Below, in pieces: positions 1-12,600 of a stretch of 64,000 nt of DNA. The stretch's first letter is position 1; every line of letters begins with the position of its first letter. Source of the stretch: Heliocidaris tuberculata (Eukaryota; Echinodermata; Echinoidea; Camarodonta; Echinometridae). Position numbers and translations under genes: made by a program. The notes under the pieces are model-generated. The model was not told where the DNA came from. It saw only the letters and a program-made list of their open reading frames with translations, and did not search any database. The stretch is from NCBI GenBank assembly GCA_025618425.1, contig CM046844.1, forward strand, positions 10,563,558 through 10,627,557, read 5' to 3'.

Positions 1-800
1 TCCATCCTGATATTAAGTTGGTTTTTAAAGAAGCAGAATAATTCAAGGAGAATGAAACCCTGGGGAAATATACATTTTAATGAAAAGAGAGGATAGAGAG
101 AAGCAATTTTAAAAAAGTTCCATCAAAATCACTTACAAAATGAAAGTTATGAAAGTCTGAAAAGTCCCAATTTACTTTCTATGGCGATCCTCAAATTGGC
201 AATGTTGCTTCAAAAGGCAGGTTTAATAGTACAACTCTCAATATGTTTTGTCCACAAAATTTCATATTTTCTCCATTTTCTCTAAAGATGCTGCTTGTCT
301 TTTTGTGAACTCAACATATGTTGTGTCAAATACATTTTCCCATGATATGTCTTGAGCTAAGAAGGAGACAAGCAACACCCTGAGTGATAATGGGGAAAAT
401 ATAAAATTTTGTGTACCAAACATATGGAGAGTTGTACTACTAAACCTGTCACTTTGAAGCAACATTGCCAATTTGAGGATCACCATAGAAAGTAAATTGA
501 GACTTTTTAAACTTTCATATCTTTCTCATTTCATAACTGATTTTGATGGAACTTTTTGAAAATGCTTCTCTCTGTCCTCTCTCTTCATTAAAATTGATTT
601 TTCCCCAGGGTTTCATTCTCCTTTAAAGAAACAGATCAATGAAAGTTTGAGCAAAATCCAATAAGAAATAGAAAGTTATGAATTTTAGAAGTTGTAATCA
701 AGCAAACACAAATTTGCAACTCAGTGACATATCTTGCGAGCTCTTCTCCCATTTGCTCTGAACACAAAAATTCATAAAGTTTCATTTTCATAAATTTTCA
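1..800 (+). mobile_element. family B MITE copy cut by the window start and by a nested MITE
   Basis: 1-41 and 627-about 800 match the left half of the 5,107-5,614 element (TCCATCCTGATATTAAGTTG; GTTATGAATTTTAGAAGTTG; GCGAGCTCTTCTCCCATTTG). The terminus lies left of the window. Confidence 0.7.
46..622. mobile_element. TTAA-type foldback MITE (family C-like), nested in a family B copy
   Basis: AGGAGAATGAAACCCTGGGG at the left pairs with CCCCAGGGTTTCATTCTCCT at the right, and the arms pair inward for about 250 bp. Right flank TTAA (623-626), left flank TTCA (mutated). Sequence on either side (1-41 and 627-800) is one interrupted copy of family B. Confidence 0.8.
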
Positions 801-839
801 TTTTCTTTGTTCTTGATGAGGGCATAGATTTGTATCATA

Positions 840-1123
840 TACTGTATAAGCCATAAATTTTGCGGCCATAAACTTTCATGAATAGGACTAACCAGACTAT
901 TTCGCGAGTGGTTGAATTCGCGGTCGGAAAATTCTCAAACCTACAAACAGCGGTGATGATGTACTTTTGCAAAGCGAAGTGGTGAATTTCTGACCAGGAG
1001 ACAACAAATTCATCCGACTTCTTATGTTGGCAATATTTTGGCATGTTGTTAAATTCGCGACCCACTTGCGATTCACGAAATTCGCGAAAATAAAACCCTG
1101 CGAAATATATGGCATATACAGTA
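840..1123. mobile_element. TA-flanked MITE (TACTGTATAAGCC ends), copy 1
   Basis: TACTGTATAAGCCATAAATT pairs with ATATATGGCATATACAGTA. The interior is rich in TTCGCGA/TCGCGAA. Mariner-like termini. Confidence 0.78.
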
Positions 1124-1841
1124 GTCCCTGTGTTAGGCCAGAGGGAATGAGAGAATTCAGTAGTCAAGGGGTGAAAGAGAAGGTTCAGTTCTGGAAAAGG
1201 TGTAAAATAATTTGTCAGCTTTCTCATTCTCTCAAGGTCAGTTTGGAAGGTTATCATAGAAGAAATATCCCCTGAAAAAGATTGCTCTTCAAATGCCCTC
1301 ATGTTCGATATATAACAAGAAACAGCTGAAATGTTTTAGCTGAGCTTTCATGCCGCATGTTTGTGTATTCCCGTATACACATTTCTTTGTGCAATGCATG
1401 TGGTCTTCAGCAAGATTTAGTCAATTTCTTCTCATTTTGGTGATTCCAAAACTTTACAGCATACACAGCTTGTTATGTAGTATACTCAATAATCAATGTA
1501 ATCGCATGACCAGAACTCAACTTTATCTTTAGATTAGTTCCACATGGGACTTAACAGTCATTTATTTTGTTTACATATTTATTAGTAAAATTCAATGACT
1601 CAGCCCTAGTTGTGTTTTATGAAATGTTATGCAATCCTTAACCCAGCCTGGTGGAATTATGCAATACATTGTTACATTTTCTTATGTTGCTCTCGAAAAG
1701 TTGCAATGAGTTGCAGTTACAATAACAGATACATGTACATGTAGTGTATTGCAGCAGTTGGTATTGATTGATTGGTGATTTAGCTGGGGAAAGCTCTAAT
1801 AACAGTGTGGAAAACTGAAGAAAAAAAAAGAGGCAAAAATG
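1124..1841. other. no gene recognised
   Basis: AT-rich sequence with no homology-supported exon, RNA gene or defined repeat ends. Confidence 0.5.
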
Positions 1842-2856
1842 CAGGCATGTGAAATTTCCGCGTTTACGCGAATTTCCGCTTTTTTAAAATCATTTTCTTG
1901 CGTCTTTTTTTCACTTTCCGCGTTTTTTACTCCCTGGGTAATGAAAAACACAGTCTAGTCTCGTACCATCATTACGAGCAATTATTATTCATGTCTAAAA
2001 ACGCCTGATAATAGAGACTATCCAATCCGGTATTCTGGTTTCACGCTGCAGTGCGTGGCGGCCTAGCAGTGCACTGCTAAGCAGCCGCGCCGGGCTAGCA
2101 ATCGAGTGGCACGGGGAAGCTCTGGGGGCGATAGCCGGTCTCGCATATATCGCGCGGCGTTGGTCAAGTTGCTTTAGCTGCTAGCTGTGTCTTTGAGTGG
2201 TACTTCGAGCGGGACTTCGAGTTCGTTTGGATAAATTTCTTCCGCGTTTCCAACACAGTTATGCACCATCTTGGTACTTGTTTTGAATTGTTTATTTACT
2301 GATGTGAACTTCACAAGAGGAACTTAAATCATGGCTTCTACTTCCAAGGATCAAAATTATGTGGAGCGGGGCTCGCGTGATGATAAGGCATCAATTGACA
2401 AGAAAGACCCTCTCGTTAAAGAGATTAGTTTTAGTAAACAAGAAAAGTATGAAAAGCATATAGTCTGTGAGTACCATATTAAAAACTGAAGTAATTTTGA
2501 ACTGTGAGTGTGAATGTTAGATACTTAATACAATAATATGTGTGTGTATTGTGTTAGCGTGCAAATTTATTAGTGTGTCAATTATTTGTGTTTTTCAAGA
2601 AAAATATAATTATTATAATTAATTATCTATCAAATCATAACACACCTACCCAGATACAGTTAATCCTAAGCTTGAATTTCCTCTCTTGGTATGCACCAGA
2701 TTGCACAATTTCAAGTTCAAAAACTGCAAAGCTCCCTACCGTGGGAGGGGGGGGTGTCCCCCCTCCCACACCCTCCCCCCACTCAGTCGCTCCGCTCCCT
2801 CGCAATGTCACTAATTTATTTTCCTCTTTTTTTTTCTTACTTCACTCACATGCCTG
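1842..2856 (+). mobile_element. deleted hAT-like transposon with a transposase-type first exon, copy A
   Basis: CAGGCATGTGAAATTTCCGC at the left and CACATGCCTG at the right. A Kozak-like ATG at 2,331 opens MASTSKDQNYVERGSRDDKA and continues SIDKKDPLVKE to a GTGAGT donor at 2,467. The 35.4-kb copy has the same plan ([16 protein letters not shown]), so this is repeat-borne and not the first exon of eIF4G. The protein family was not recognised; target duplication unclear. Confidence 0.6.
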
Positions 2857-3961
2857 ATAATGTAACCCCAAAATTATTCAGAAATTGCCCCCAGAAAGTC
2901 TCACTTTTTGCCACAGCAAATGTAAGAAAAAGGTTCTTAGAGCATTCAAGGTACATGTAACTAGCTGGTCAGAAAGCAATCACTAGTGACACTTCGTAGC
3001 AAGATGCCTGCATTTATGTTGCAATGAAGACAGACGAATCAAAACCAAAGAATATTTTCATATTAATGTTAGTCTCTTCCTTAAAATGATTAATGCCTGG
3101 ATAGATTTGTGTGCCACACCCATGTTTGTAATAAATTATTACAGGAGGCCAAGGAAGTTCCTAGCCAAAAGGCTAAATATGAAAAAGGAAAGTTCATGGT
3201 ATAGGAGGGAAATAGAAATGTTTCTGGCCTGCTTGCTTGTGATGAAATAGAATTTCATTTTCCTTTGGTTTGTCATAAAAAAATATCAGCTATATTGCGA
3301 TGAAATCTAAGAAGGGACCCCCCCCCCCCCCCTTAAATAACACCAAACAATACTGACCTCAGTAAGGCCAATGTAATGTAAGTCAGGTAAAATTTTCATT
3401 GGTCAATCATATGAGAGGCAGGGTTCTGACAATCTTGCAGCTAAGGATGAGGGATGAGGAGGAGGGGGGGGGGGGGGGGGTAGAGGTCCTCCTCCTATTC
3501 CAGTCTTGGCTGCAGAGTAATGACCAATTCTGAAACTTAGCAAGTAGATGAATGTAAAAATGTATAAAAGATAATGCGAACTTTGCTTAAAGAGCAAATC
3601 TAAAGGAAGAAAAAAAAAACTATGAACAAAAAGTAATTCTACAGTGATAGTGACAGAACTGTATGAATGCAGTTTTGACAATCCTGGGGCTGCATGCACA
3701 TGTAGTTGTGAAGCCTGGTGGGAGGAAAAGATGCATGAATATGCCATTGGAATGAGAACTATATTTACCCCCCCCCCCCCCCCTTATGTGTCTCTTTTAA
3801 AGTTGATCACTTTTTTCATATTACATTGTGTATTTTTGTTAATTAAACAAGTCTTCACCTTTGCTGTCTTTACATGTAATTCATATGCAATAGAGGTGGA
3901 TTTGAATATCACCTAATCGATATTAGAGGTTTTTGTAGGATCTATTATAATATTTTAACAT
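2857..3961. other. no gene recognised; poly(G)/poly(C) tracts
   Basis: Only homopolymer tracts and AT-rich DNA stand out. Whether this is intergenic or the first intron of eIF4G depends on the missing start exon. Confidence 0.5.
3300..3790. repeat. cluster of three poly(C)/poly(G) tracts
   Basis: C15 near 3,317, G18 near 3,463 and C14 near 3,769 within 0.5 kb. Similar tracts of 10-22 G or C occur throughout the window, for example 6,372, 13,027, 32,798, 49,956, 53,275, 54,172, 54,790 and 59,883. Confidence 0.9.
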
Positions 3962-3965
3962 TTAA

Positions 3966-4370
3966 CCCTTTCAGGACAAGAATTATTTAATGGCTAAATT
4001 GATCACATTTTGCTCTTCAAATTGGCAACAATATTTTTCTTTTAGTACTACAAGATTGTAATAAGGGGTAATGTCTTTGAAAACAATATACATGGTTAAA
4101 AGAATTGGCGAAAAGTTGAAAAAGTTGCCAATTTCGATGAAAAACAATGATTTTGAACCTCTCAATGTGTTGCCAATTTAAGGATTTTAAAGCTTATTCT
4201 CCTTTTTAAAATTCCTGGGATCAATTGCAGTATGGTCATTTAACGAAAATGGACATAGTGTGTGCAGAAATTTTTGCTCTTTCTACTCAAGTATCTGGTA
4301 TATTTTTCAGGGCTCTGAATCAAAAGTTATTGAGCCAAACCACAAATTGTGGTCAGTTGTCTTGAAAGGG
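3966..4370 (+). mobile_element. TTAA MITE family A (CCCTTTC ends), copy 1
   Basis: The termini CCCTTTC/GAAAGGG are flanked by TTAA (3,962-3,965 and 4,371-4,374). CCCTTT ends plus TTAA fit piggyBac-derived MITEs. It shares over 400 bp with the copies at 11.6, 15.4 and 22.5 kb. Confidence 0.85.
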
Positions 4371-5106
4371 TTAACTACTCCTGCAGCAATAACAAAAAAG
4401 AGGAAAGTAAACCTATACTACTGTTTCCTTCCATATTTATCACTGTGTAATAGAATACAAAACGTTCTAAATAGCAAACCAAAGAAATACACACAAGCTA
4501 TTGCAACATAATTCATTGAAATTAAGGAAATGGAACTTGACAAGTAACAGAAATATATGGGGTACTGCCAAAGGATCTCGTGGCAATGAAATGTTATAGC
4601 ATTACAATAAAGGTGATAACCCCCCACCCCTTCTCTAACACACAAATGCATACAGACAAAGGAAAGATAAAGGATAGTTTACAAAGCAGTACTGCTTCAG
4701 TGCTGCTACATTGTGTAGCCTGCTCCCTCTGACTTTTGCCTTATTTTCACTCAAAAGAGGGGGGAAGAAAGTACATGTACATGTATGTGGAGGATGTACG
4801 TATTGGTATTTCGATGGATACTGAGAATATCGAGAATATCATAATTTGATCATCAACTCCAGTATGACAGCTATACATTATGCATAATATTTACTTCTTA
4901 GGCGGGAGTTGTGACTTTGTTCAAATTCATGATACAAATACTTTCTACCCTGAATAAAGATGTCACAAACTCTTTTAAAAAATTTATTCAATATGAATAT
5001 TTATCTTCCACAGATACAGGCACCCGGAACACATGGGCACCCTAAGTCCAAGTTCGTGTCGCCAAAATTTAAACATTTTAACACAGTTCTTGCATTCATA
5101 CCATGA

Positions 5107-5614
5107 AGGGGAAGTCCACCCTGATATTATTTGATTTCAAAAGAAGCATGAAAATTTTTTTTAAATAGATCAATGTAAGTTTGAGCAAAACAGGAAAATT
5201 ATGAATTTTTGTAGTTGGATTCAATCGAACACAAATTGGCAACTCTGACGTATCTTGCAAGCTCCTCTCCCATTTGCCCTGTACTTAAGAAGTAATGAAT
5301 TTCCATTCAAAAAAAAAATTAAAAAAATTGAATCATACATGCATCCTGCATGAAACCATTGCGAATGTTTTTTTACACAAAACCTGTATGAAATAAATTA
5401 TTCCTTCTATAACAAATAAGATTACAGAGCAAATGGAAGAGGAGCTCGCTAGAAACGTCACGGAGTTGCCAATTTGTGTTTGATTGATTACAACTTCAAA
5501 TATTCATAACTTTCTTATTTCTAATCATATTTTGCTCAAAATTTCATTGATCGGTTTCTCTTAATTTTCTGCATTTATTCAAATCAACTTAAAATACTAG
5601 GGTAGACTTCCCCT
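5107..5614. mobile_element. TTAA MITE family B (AGGGGAAGTCCACCCTGA ends), complete copy
   Basis: AGGGGAAGTCCACC...GTAGACTTCCCCT termini with long foldback arms. Right flank TTAA (5,615-5,618), left flank TTAA mutated to ATGA. Related partial copies lie at 1-800, 21,676-21,957 and 37,291-37,685. Confidence 0.82.
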
Positions 5615-6838
5615 TTAAAAATGTCAATTCAAAGTTCGAACCCCTTGTGAAAAAAATTTAGTACAGAGCCCTATCTTTCATATTAGTTGTCTGGTTTTCA
5701 TCAAAACCTTTTTTTGTGACGTTTTGTGTGATTTTCTTTTCTTCATTTTAGCTTTTATTGGAAACAACTATTTTTTTTAGCTTGAATTAAGCTGGTTTGT
5801 ATGAGGAATAATGTATACTCTATAAAAGAGGATTTGTAGGTTAGCTTGGGTTATATACAGAAATAGCAGAACTTTGTTGAGGATATGTGAGTATAATGTA
5901 TTGATTAATACACAATAAGGGGCATTTTTCATATGTTTTGAACAGTACAAACAATGATGAATTTCCATTTCTCTCCTAATTAACTACTTTGGGGCTGTAC
6001 TTGAAATAGAATGGATGGCATGATCCATGTGTATGTTCTCCACTTCAGAAGAGATCCTTCTCAGCAGTGATATCATGAAGAATTACATGTGTGAATTGTT
6101 TTCACTTTGTGTGTAGGAGCAAATTTGTGAGAAAGAGAGATTGGTCTGACATTTCATCATGTAGTGACATGACCAATTCGCCAATTTGAAACTTCTTACT
6201 GTGAAGTGAGCTCATATTAAAAAAAAGTGACTTCTGTTTTTGTTATCATTTTTTCCCAATGTCACTCAAATATTTACCAATTTGATTTTTTGCTCTGTTT
6301 CAGAGCACCTTTCAACCTGCATTGTAGGTTGGATTTTCCTTTGAAAAAAGAAAGAAAAAAAATAAAGAAACGGGGGGGGGGGGGGGGGGGGGGAATGAGA
6401 CATCAACCCTGCATCAGAAAGCAACTGAAGCATATTTGGCAGAATTTACAGTGGCTTGTGTAACCTGTGCACTTGAGACATTTTGACAAGAGATCCACAT
6501 GGAATTTTAAAAAAATGCTATTCTACCGACATGCAGTAACATTGTATGCATTACAAATTCAGAGTAGCCATATGGGAGATACGTAAATGTCTGAGCTTAT
6601 AGCACATGTGGCAGTGTAATGCTCTGTTGAGCACTGCATAATCCATGCATTTCCTGTAGTATGAGTCTTCCGAGCCAGACTGGTAACATATATTAACAAC
6701 CCGGCGGATTGCTCGTGCATACTAAATTATCCCTGAGCAGGGGTTACTTCAAGTGCCACCAGCTTCTTACTGAAGTAACGTTGACATACGCGTAGTGATC
6801 TGAAGATTAATTCCTCTAGATATTTCTGTTTCTGTCTC

Positions 6839-6962
6839 TTGTCTTTCTTTATCTGTCTGTCTGTTGGTCTGTTTGTCTCTGTCTGTGGATGTGGGTGTGT
6901 ATGGGTGGGTGTGTGTGGTGTGTGTGTGTCTCTCTCTCTCTCTCGTCTTTCTTGTCTTTCTC
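6839..6962. repeat. CTGT/GT/CT microsatellite
   Basis: CTGTCTGTCTGTTGG, GTGGATGTGGGTGTG and TGTGTCTCTCTCTCTCTCTC run together. They produce open frames on both strands (TH/TDR-rich), which are not genes. Confidence 0.9.
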
Positions 6963-7555
6963 ACACCTGCAGGCCAAAATCTGAAGATGAAATCTTGAAG
7001 AAATTTGATGACAGACAATTTATTACAGGCATATTTATAAGAGAAATACTTGCATGCCAACCTTATTGTACCCATTACTCTGTCGTATACATGTAGTCTA
7101 CGTGTACATGTACAATCTTCATGACACATTGTGTAGACTGCAGTCACTGCGCATAGTGAAGGGGAAATGAATCCTCAGGATGATATGAAGATACATATTA
7201 TGTTGGTAGATGGTATTTATTATAGGCTGATGCTTAATGTTTGACAATTTTTGTTAGGAATTTTTAAAAATTTGATTTTATTGATTTATTTGATTTTATT
7301 GATTTTCTTTCTGGCCGCCCTTTTTTTTTGGGGGGGGGGTAGGGGGGAAGGCTATGTTAAGAATAAGATTCTCATTAGATCAACTTTAGAATATCTGTGG
7401 GGTTCCCTTTTCAGGGTTCCCTTTTCAGTGGTCCTTTAGCGGTCACCCAGTGATGGTAGATAGAAAGGGGCTCTAGAATTCTTGACCAGACATTTGCTCT
7501 AGCGGCATCTGCTCCTTGCTTGGTTTTGTCAAAGATATAGCATTGGGGTAAGGAG

Positions 7556-7697
7556 CAGGGGAGCATTTCATCAAGCGCTTTGTCAGTGATTTTTGCCAAC
7601 AAATTTGCTTTCAGCCAATCAGATGCAAGGATTTCAGTAGCTTATAACAGTTGTCGGTAAAAATCACTGACAGAACACTTGATGAAACGCTCCCCTG
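7556..7697 (-). mobile_element. small CAGGGGAGC foldback MITE, copy 1
   Basis: CAGGGGAGCATTTCATCAAG pairs with CTTGATGAAACGCTCCCCTG; the core AGCCAATCAGATGCAAGG is shared with copies at 14.0 and 23.8 kb. Confidence 0.8.
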
Positions 7698-8225
7698 GTC
7701 TTCTTTTTGGTCCAGGGTTGAAATTAAGAATCTGACCACTGAGCAATTGCCTGTGGAGCATGTGTCGTACAACCCTTGATGTGTATTCATTTTCCATGCA
7801 CATCCTGTATCAAGTTGTACCTGTCACTGCGCATACTAGAAATAGCAGCGGTTTATGTTTGCTCTTACAATAGGCAAATAGCAGAGTCATGGGCATGCAC
7901 ACTGCAGTGACGGTGCATTTTACTATTGGCTATTGTGTACAGATTTCCCAAACACATGTACATGTGTGCATATACACATGATGCTTACATTGTTTAGTAA
8001 TTTTCACAATACTGTATGAATCACCCTAAGTTCATTTGTGATGGTCAAGTTGAGATGTATTTTGTGTTCTCAAGTGAGGAATAACACAATTGACTTCTCT
8101 GGGAAAAATGTTTGTATGGTTTACTAGTTTTATTAATGAAACAACTTCAGAAATATGCAGTTGGTAGAACCAGGGAAATTCCCCCATAGGACATTGTTCA
8201 TTATGTTCTTCAATAGTACAGAGAC

Positions 8226-8419
8226 TACTGTATAAGTGGTTATTTTCGCGGTGGTTTTATTTTCGCGAGTCGGTCCCCGCGAAAATTTCCTCTTCAATAT
8301 ATGGCTGTTTATAGTAACAAAAACCTCACAAAAATCGCGAAATTAAACCCTCGCGAATTTCCCTACCTAGTCCAAAATCGCGAAAATATCTGTACGCGAA
8401 AAAAACAGCTTATACAGTA
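8226..8419. mobile_element. TA-flanked MITE (TACTGTATAAG ends), copy 2
   Basis: TACTGTATAAGTGGTTATTT pairs with CTTATACAGTA. The interior has many TCGCGA motifs (ATTTTCGCGG, AAATCGCGAAA), as in the copy at 840-1,123. Confidence 0.8.
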
Positions 8420-9602
8420 TTTTGACAACTCCTTTTCTGTTATTTTTTTTTTTTTTTTCATAATTAACAAGGTCTAAATTTTGAAGAAAAAAACATGACT
8501 GTTTTTAACCTTTTATCTTTGATTTTTTTTTTCAAACTAGATTTTGAAAGTATATTCTTTAATTGTTAGTCAACAGAAGCTGACATTACATTGTTTTTTT
8601 TTTTTAATATTATAAATGACTAAATGAATACATCTCAGTTAATAGTACATCAAAGGTCTGATTATATAGACTAGTCATGTGGGTTCTAAACATAGCCAGA
8701 GTAAATGTAACCACACATTCCTACAGAGGTTCTTCATGCCTGTCTATCCATAATACAGTGCATCTCTTTAGAGCTTCAAAGGGGCACCTGCTTCTCCTTT
8801 ACATGTGCAACATGGTTTTATGCATATTGGTTGATCTCCCCTGAAATGAAATCTTGATTATTTTTTAATTTAAAAATTTTTTTTTTACATTTTAATTGGA
8901 AAATCTATATTTCATTACATAGGCTTCTTGTGTGTTAACTCCTAACCTTCTTTTTCATAATTTGTGCAGAGGAGATGAGATAATTAACAATTCACAGGTA
9001 CATTAACATTGTTCATATACATGTACTTCTTCTTGTGCAAATGTTCACTGTAGCCTTGGTTCTAGCTTTGAGCTAAATTTGTTCTATCCTTTGATAATGA
9101 TTGTTATTCTGATGTATACATGTGGGATGTAGATGGTAGATGTGTGTAGATGTATTTTACATTTGGTATATTTTTTTGAATGCTGATTATGTTTCTGAGA
9201 AAGAGAATGCAAATTAAGTGTAGCTGTGTTCAGCTTTACTTGATGTTCGATACATGATCAGATTTTAACCCGTTGACTACTGAGTTCTTTAAATCTCATA
9301 GGCTTAATACAGGAGCCACCTGGTTTCCGTAGTCTATGGGTTAATATGCATATATATATGTGAGACATTTTGTTGTTGTCATAGTTGTTTGTTTTTATTT
9401 TTTGTTGCTTTTTTTTTCTTTTTTATTTGCCTAGTGCCTGGTGTGTACAGTGACTGAATGATAGCTAGACTGTACATGAATACAATGGGTCCTTTAGCAA
9501 AAAACCTAAAAACAATGGGAAAGTCAATTCATTCACGAAAAGAGGCCAACTTTTGGCCAAAGATTGCACAATTGTGTTTTCCTTAATTCCGCATTGTGTC
9601 AG

Positions 9603-9669
9603 AAGAATCCGCTATTCTCAACTGCAGAGGCTGGACGACAATCGTCATCCGAGGTATATACCACAACAG
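9603..9669 (+). CDS. EIF4G: eIF4G exon 1 of those found (N-terminal)
   Basis: A pyrimidine-rich stretch ending gtgtcag precedes it and gtaggc follows. The first base completes a codon, so an upstream coding exon must exist. It reads [22 protein letters not shown], which continues in frame into the [13 protein letters not shown] of the next exon. A second possible acceptor (actgcag) lies 22 bases inside it. Divergent N-terminal sequence; support comes from phase and composition rather than conserved motifs. Confidence 0.65.
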
Positions 9670-12600
9670 GTAGGCATTCCTCTCATTACCAACCCCCAAA
9701 GAATTATTTTTCTCCTGGGGCTCTTTTAAAATTTTTCCCCAAAAAGGAGCACCCTAAGTAAATTTGTGGGGGCTTTTGTCACATTTCTGTGGGCTCCACT
9801 TTGAACGTTGTCCTTTTTTATGCCTCCGCCACCGAAGGTGGTGCCGGAGGCATTATGTGTTTGGGACGGACGGACGGACGTCCCACTTTCTTGTTCCTGC
9901 GATAACTCAAGAACCACATGAGGTGTGAACTTCAAACTTGGTGCTAGTATGTATCACCATAGGAAGACGATCTGATTAGATTTTGGGGTACGTAGTTCAA
10001 AGGTCAAGGTCACAGAGGACAATTTTTTTGTAATTTCGGGTGTCGGCTTCGTTCTAGCGATAACTCAAGAACCATTGGAGGTATGATTTTCAAACTTAGT
10101 GCTATTATGTATCACCATAGGAAGAGGATCTGATTAGATTTTGGGGTATGTAGGTCAAAGGTCACAGGCCGATTTCTGAAATTTCAGGTGTTAGCCTTGT
10201 TAACGCGAAATCTCAAGAATTAGAGACGCAGTCGCATTCATCTTGTTTTATTAATGACTTATCATTCTTTAATCAGTCATCTTAACAATAGGCAATAGTT
10301 GTTTTCAATTTACATGTCCGGAGGGCGATTGTGGTTGCCCCTGGGATGTTGGGCAAGCGGTTTGGTCACACCCTGGAAAATATTTATCAAGGTAGGTCTC
10401 AAGTTTACAGGGGCAACATTTTCATGATTTATAAAAAAAAAAGTAGCCCTCATGAATAAGCCACTTTGTAATTGCAATTTGCGCATGTGTAGGTAAAAGT
10501 CATTTGTACCGAGTACAATTGACCTTTATAAGCTGTCATGTTGTACACACCATGATGAGTGCACCAGTATGATTTTACATGTTAAACAAATAGTGCATCA
10601 ACCAAAACAAATGCACGTGCGCATACAAATTGGGATAATTTCAGGGTCATTTGTACCATGTAGTAATTACGAACTGGCTTATTCAATTCCTGGGGCGAAT
10701 TTGCCCTCCGTCCCATTGTACATGTTTTTTTTGCCCTGCTCATAACTGTCTTCTATTCTACCAATTTTTCAGCCAAAGCAATTTGTGTAAGAAAGAAACT
10801 TTTACATATGAGAAGTCAAGAATAGACAATCTCGAGAAGTTAAGTTTAATCTTGGCCACCCTGATTATCAATCATTCAGCTCCTCCTCTTCCATCTGCTC
10901 AGGTTTTTGTTCTTGAGATGAGGAGCTTCCTCGTCGTCTAAGAGTAAGATTATTGTGGTTTTAGACTGACTTGTTTTGGGTTTTTGGGGACATTATTCAA
11001 ACTATATTTCCCCACGATTCATTTAATATTCAGAAGCTTGGTTCATACTGAGATAAAACACAGATATTTTTTTGGTGTATGTGCGGGTGTGTATGTGTGT
11101 GCATGTTGCTTGTTACATGCTACACTCACCTCTCATAAGAAGGGGAAACAAAACAAAAGAGCAGAATGTTTGTATTGCATAAAGAAGAAAATTTCCTGGA
11201 AGAAAATGATATTTTTGTTTCCGTACGTAAGCAAAAAGCGAGACATAGGCGCAGCTTTTCCAACGGCGTTGACAGCAGCGTCAACAATTTTGGAAATGCT
11301 CTCATTTCAAAAGTTTTATGTTCACTTTCCATGAAACTTGCACACAACAGTTGTAGAGTATCACAGGTAATGTGGAACAAATTTCAGGTCAAAAGTCAAT
11401 TGAGTTCAATTGAGTTCAGTTGTGTTCCAAAAACTTACCTGAGGTTAAGTTTTTGAATTTTTACTTTATTTCAAAAGTATTTGTACAAATTCTTTGAAAC
11501 TTGGCATTATTCTTGTCAGGGATTATTTTTATGTCACCCTCTTTCCAAGGAATATCCAAATCTTACATTCTCATCACATTAACCCTTTCGAGACAATTGA
11601 CCACATTTTGTGGTTTGGCTCAATAACTTTTGATTCAGAGCTCTAAAAAATATACCAGATGCATGAGTAGAAAGATCAAAAATTTCGGCACACATTATGT
11701 CCATTTTAGTGCATGACCATATTGCGATCGATGCCAGAAATTATAAAAACGAGAATAAGCTTGAAAATCCTTAGACTGGCAACACATTGAGAGGTTCAAA
11801 ATCATTTTTTTTTTTCAAAATTGGATTTTTTTTTCAACTTTTCAACAAAATCCCCAAATATGTATATTGTTTTCAAAGACATTACACCTTATTTGAACCA
11901 TGTAGCACTAAAATGAAAATATTATTGTTGCCAATTTGAAGAACAAAATGTGATCAATATAGCCCTGAAATATTTCCTGTCATGAAAGGGTTAAAAGTCA
12001 TCTATTGACAGTTTAACTTGGTTAAGTTTTTAGTAAAATTTAGTTTTGTCTCTACATACAATACATGTATGTACATATAGTATGTACATGTGCTGTACAC
12101 ATGCATTTGACTTCTCGAAACTTTGCTGGTGGTGGATTTCAACCAAATTTGGCAGAGATCATCCATAGGCAAGGAGGATCTACATTAATACCGACAGGGT
12201 ACCTGCAAATATTGGGGGGGGGGGGGGTAAAGTCTTAGGGGTGGTGCCCCCAAGAGCATTAATAATGGCAGTACATTCATTTTTGCTTCTTCTTAAAGCC
12301 ATGTTGCAAGATTGTAAGCAAAGTTTGTAGTTATCATCCTTAGAGAAAGGAGACCTCAATTTCTTAATTAGGGTTCCTTGTCCCCAAGGGCTCAGGAGCA
12401 GCACCCCTAAAGTGCCCATGTTGTGAAAATACGATATTTTTTAGATGCAGGGCTGGTTTCTCACCAAAGTACATGTAGGTAAGAATCATTCTCAGGCAAA
12501 AGGGGTCTAATTTAATGCAAATATGGTACCTACATGTATCCCTTAAAGTGATTGATTAACTTTGTGAAAAATTGTAAAATCAGCTCAAATGCCAGTGAAT

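Larger units (their letters stand above)
5619..9602. other. upstream or first-intron sequence of eIF4G, no exon recognised
   Basis: Apart from the elements listed separately, it holds a G22 tract at about 6,372, a CTGT/GT microsatellite, poly-T runs near 8.45 and 8.6 kb and AT-rich DNA. No promoter or start-codon exon could be defended, although exon 1's phase requires one upstream. Confidence 0.5.

Noticed and set aside
2331..2487. Short ATG exon with a GTGAGT donor as the first exon of eIF4G
   Set aside because: It ends in phase 1 while the next exon needs phase 2, and a related exon occurs in the repeat at 35.4 kb, so it belongs to a transposon family.
6767..7147. Open frame rich in Thr, His, Asp and Arg
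   Set aside because: Produced by a CTGT/GT/CT microsatellite; no splice or homology support.
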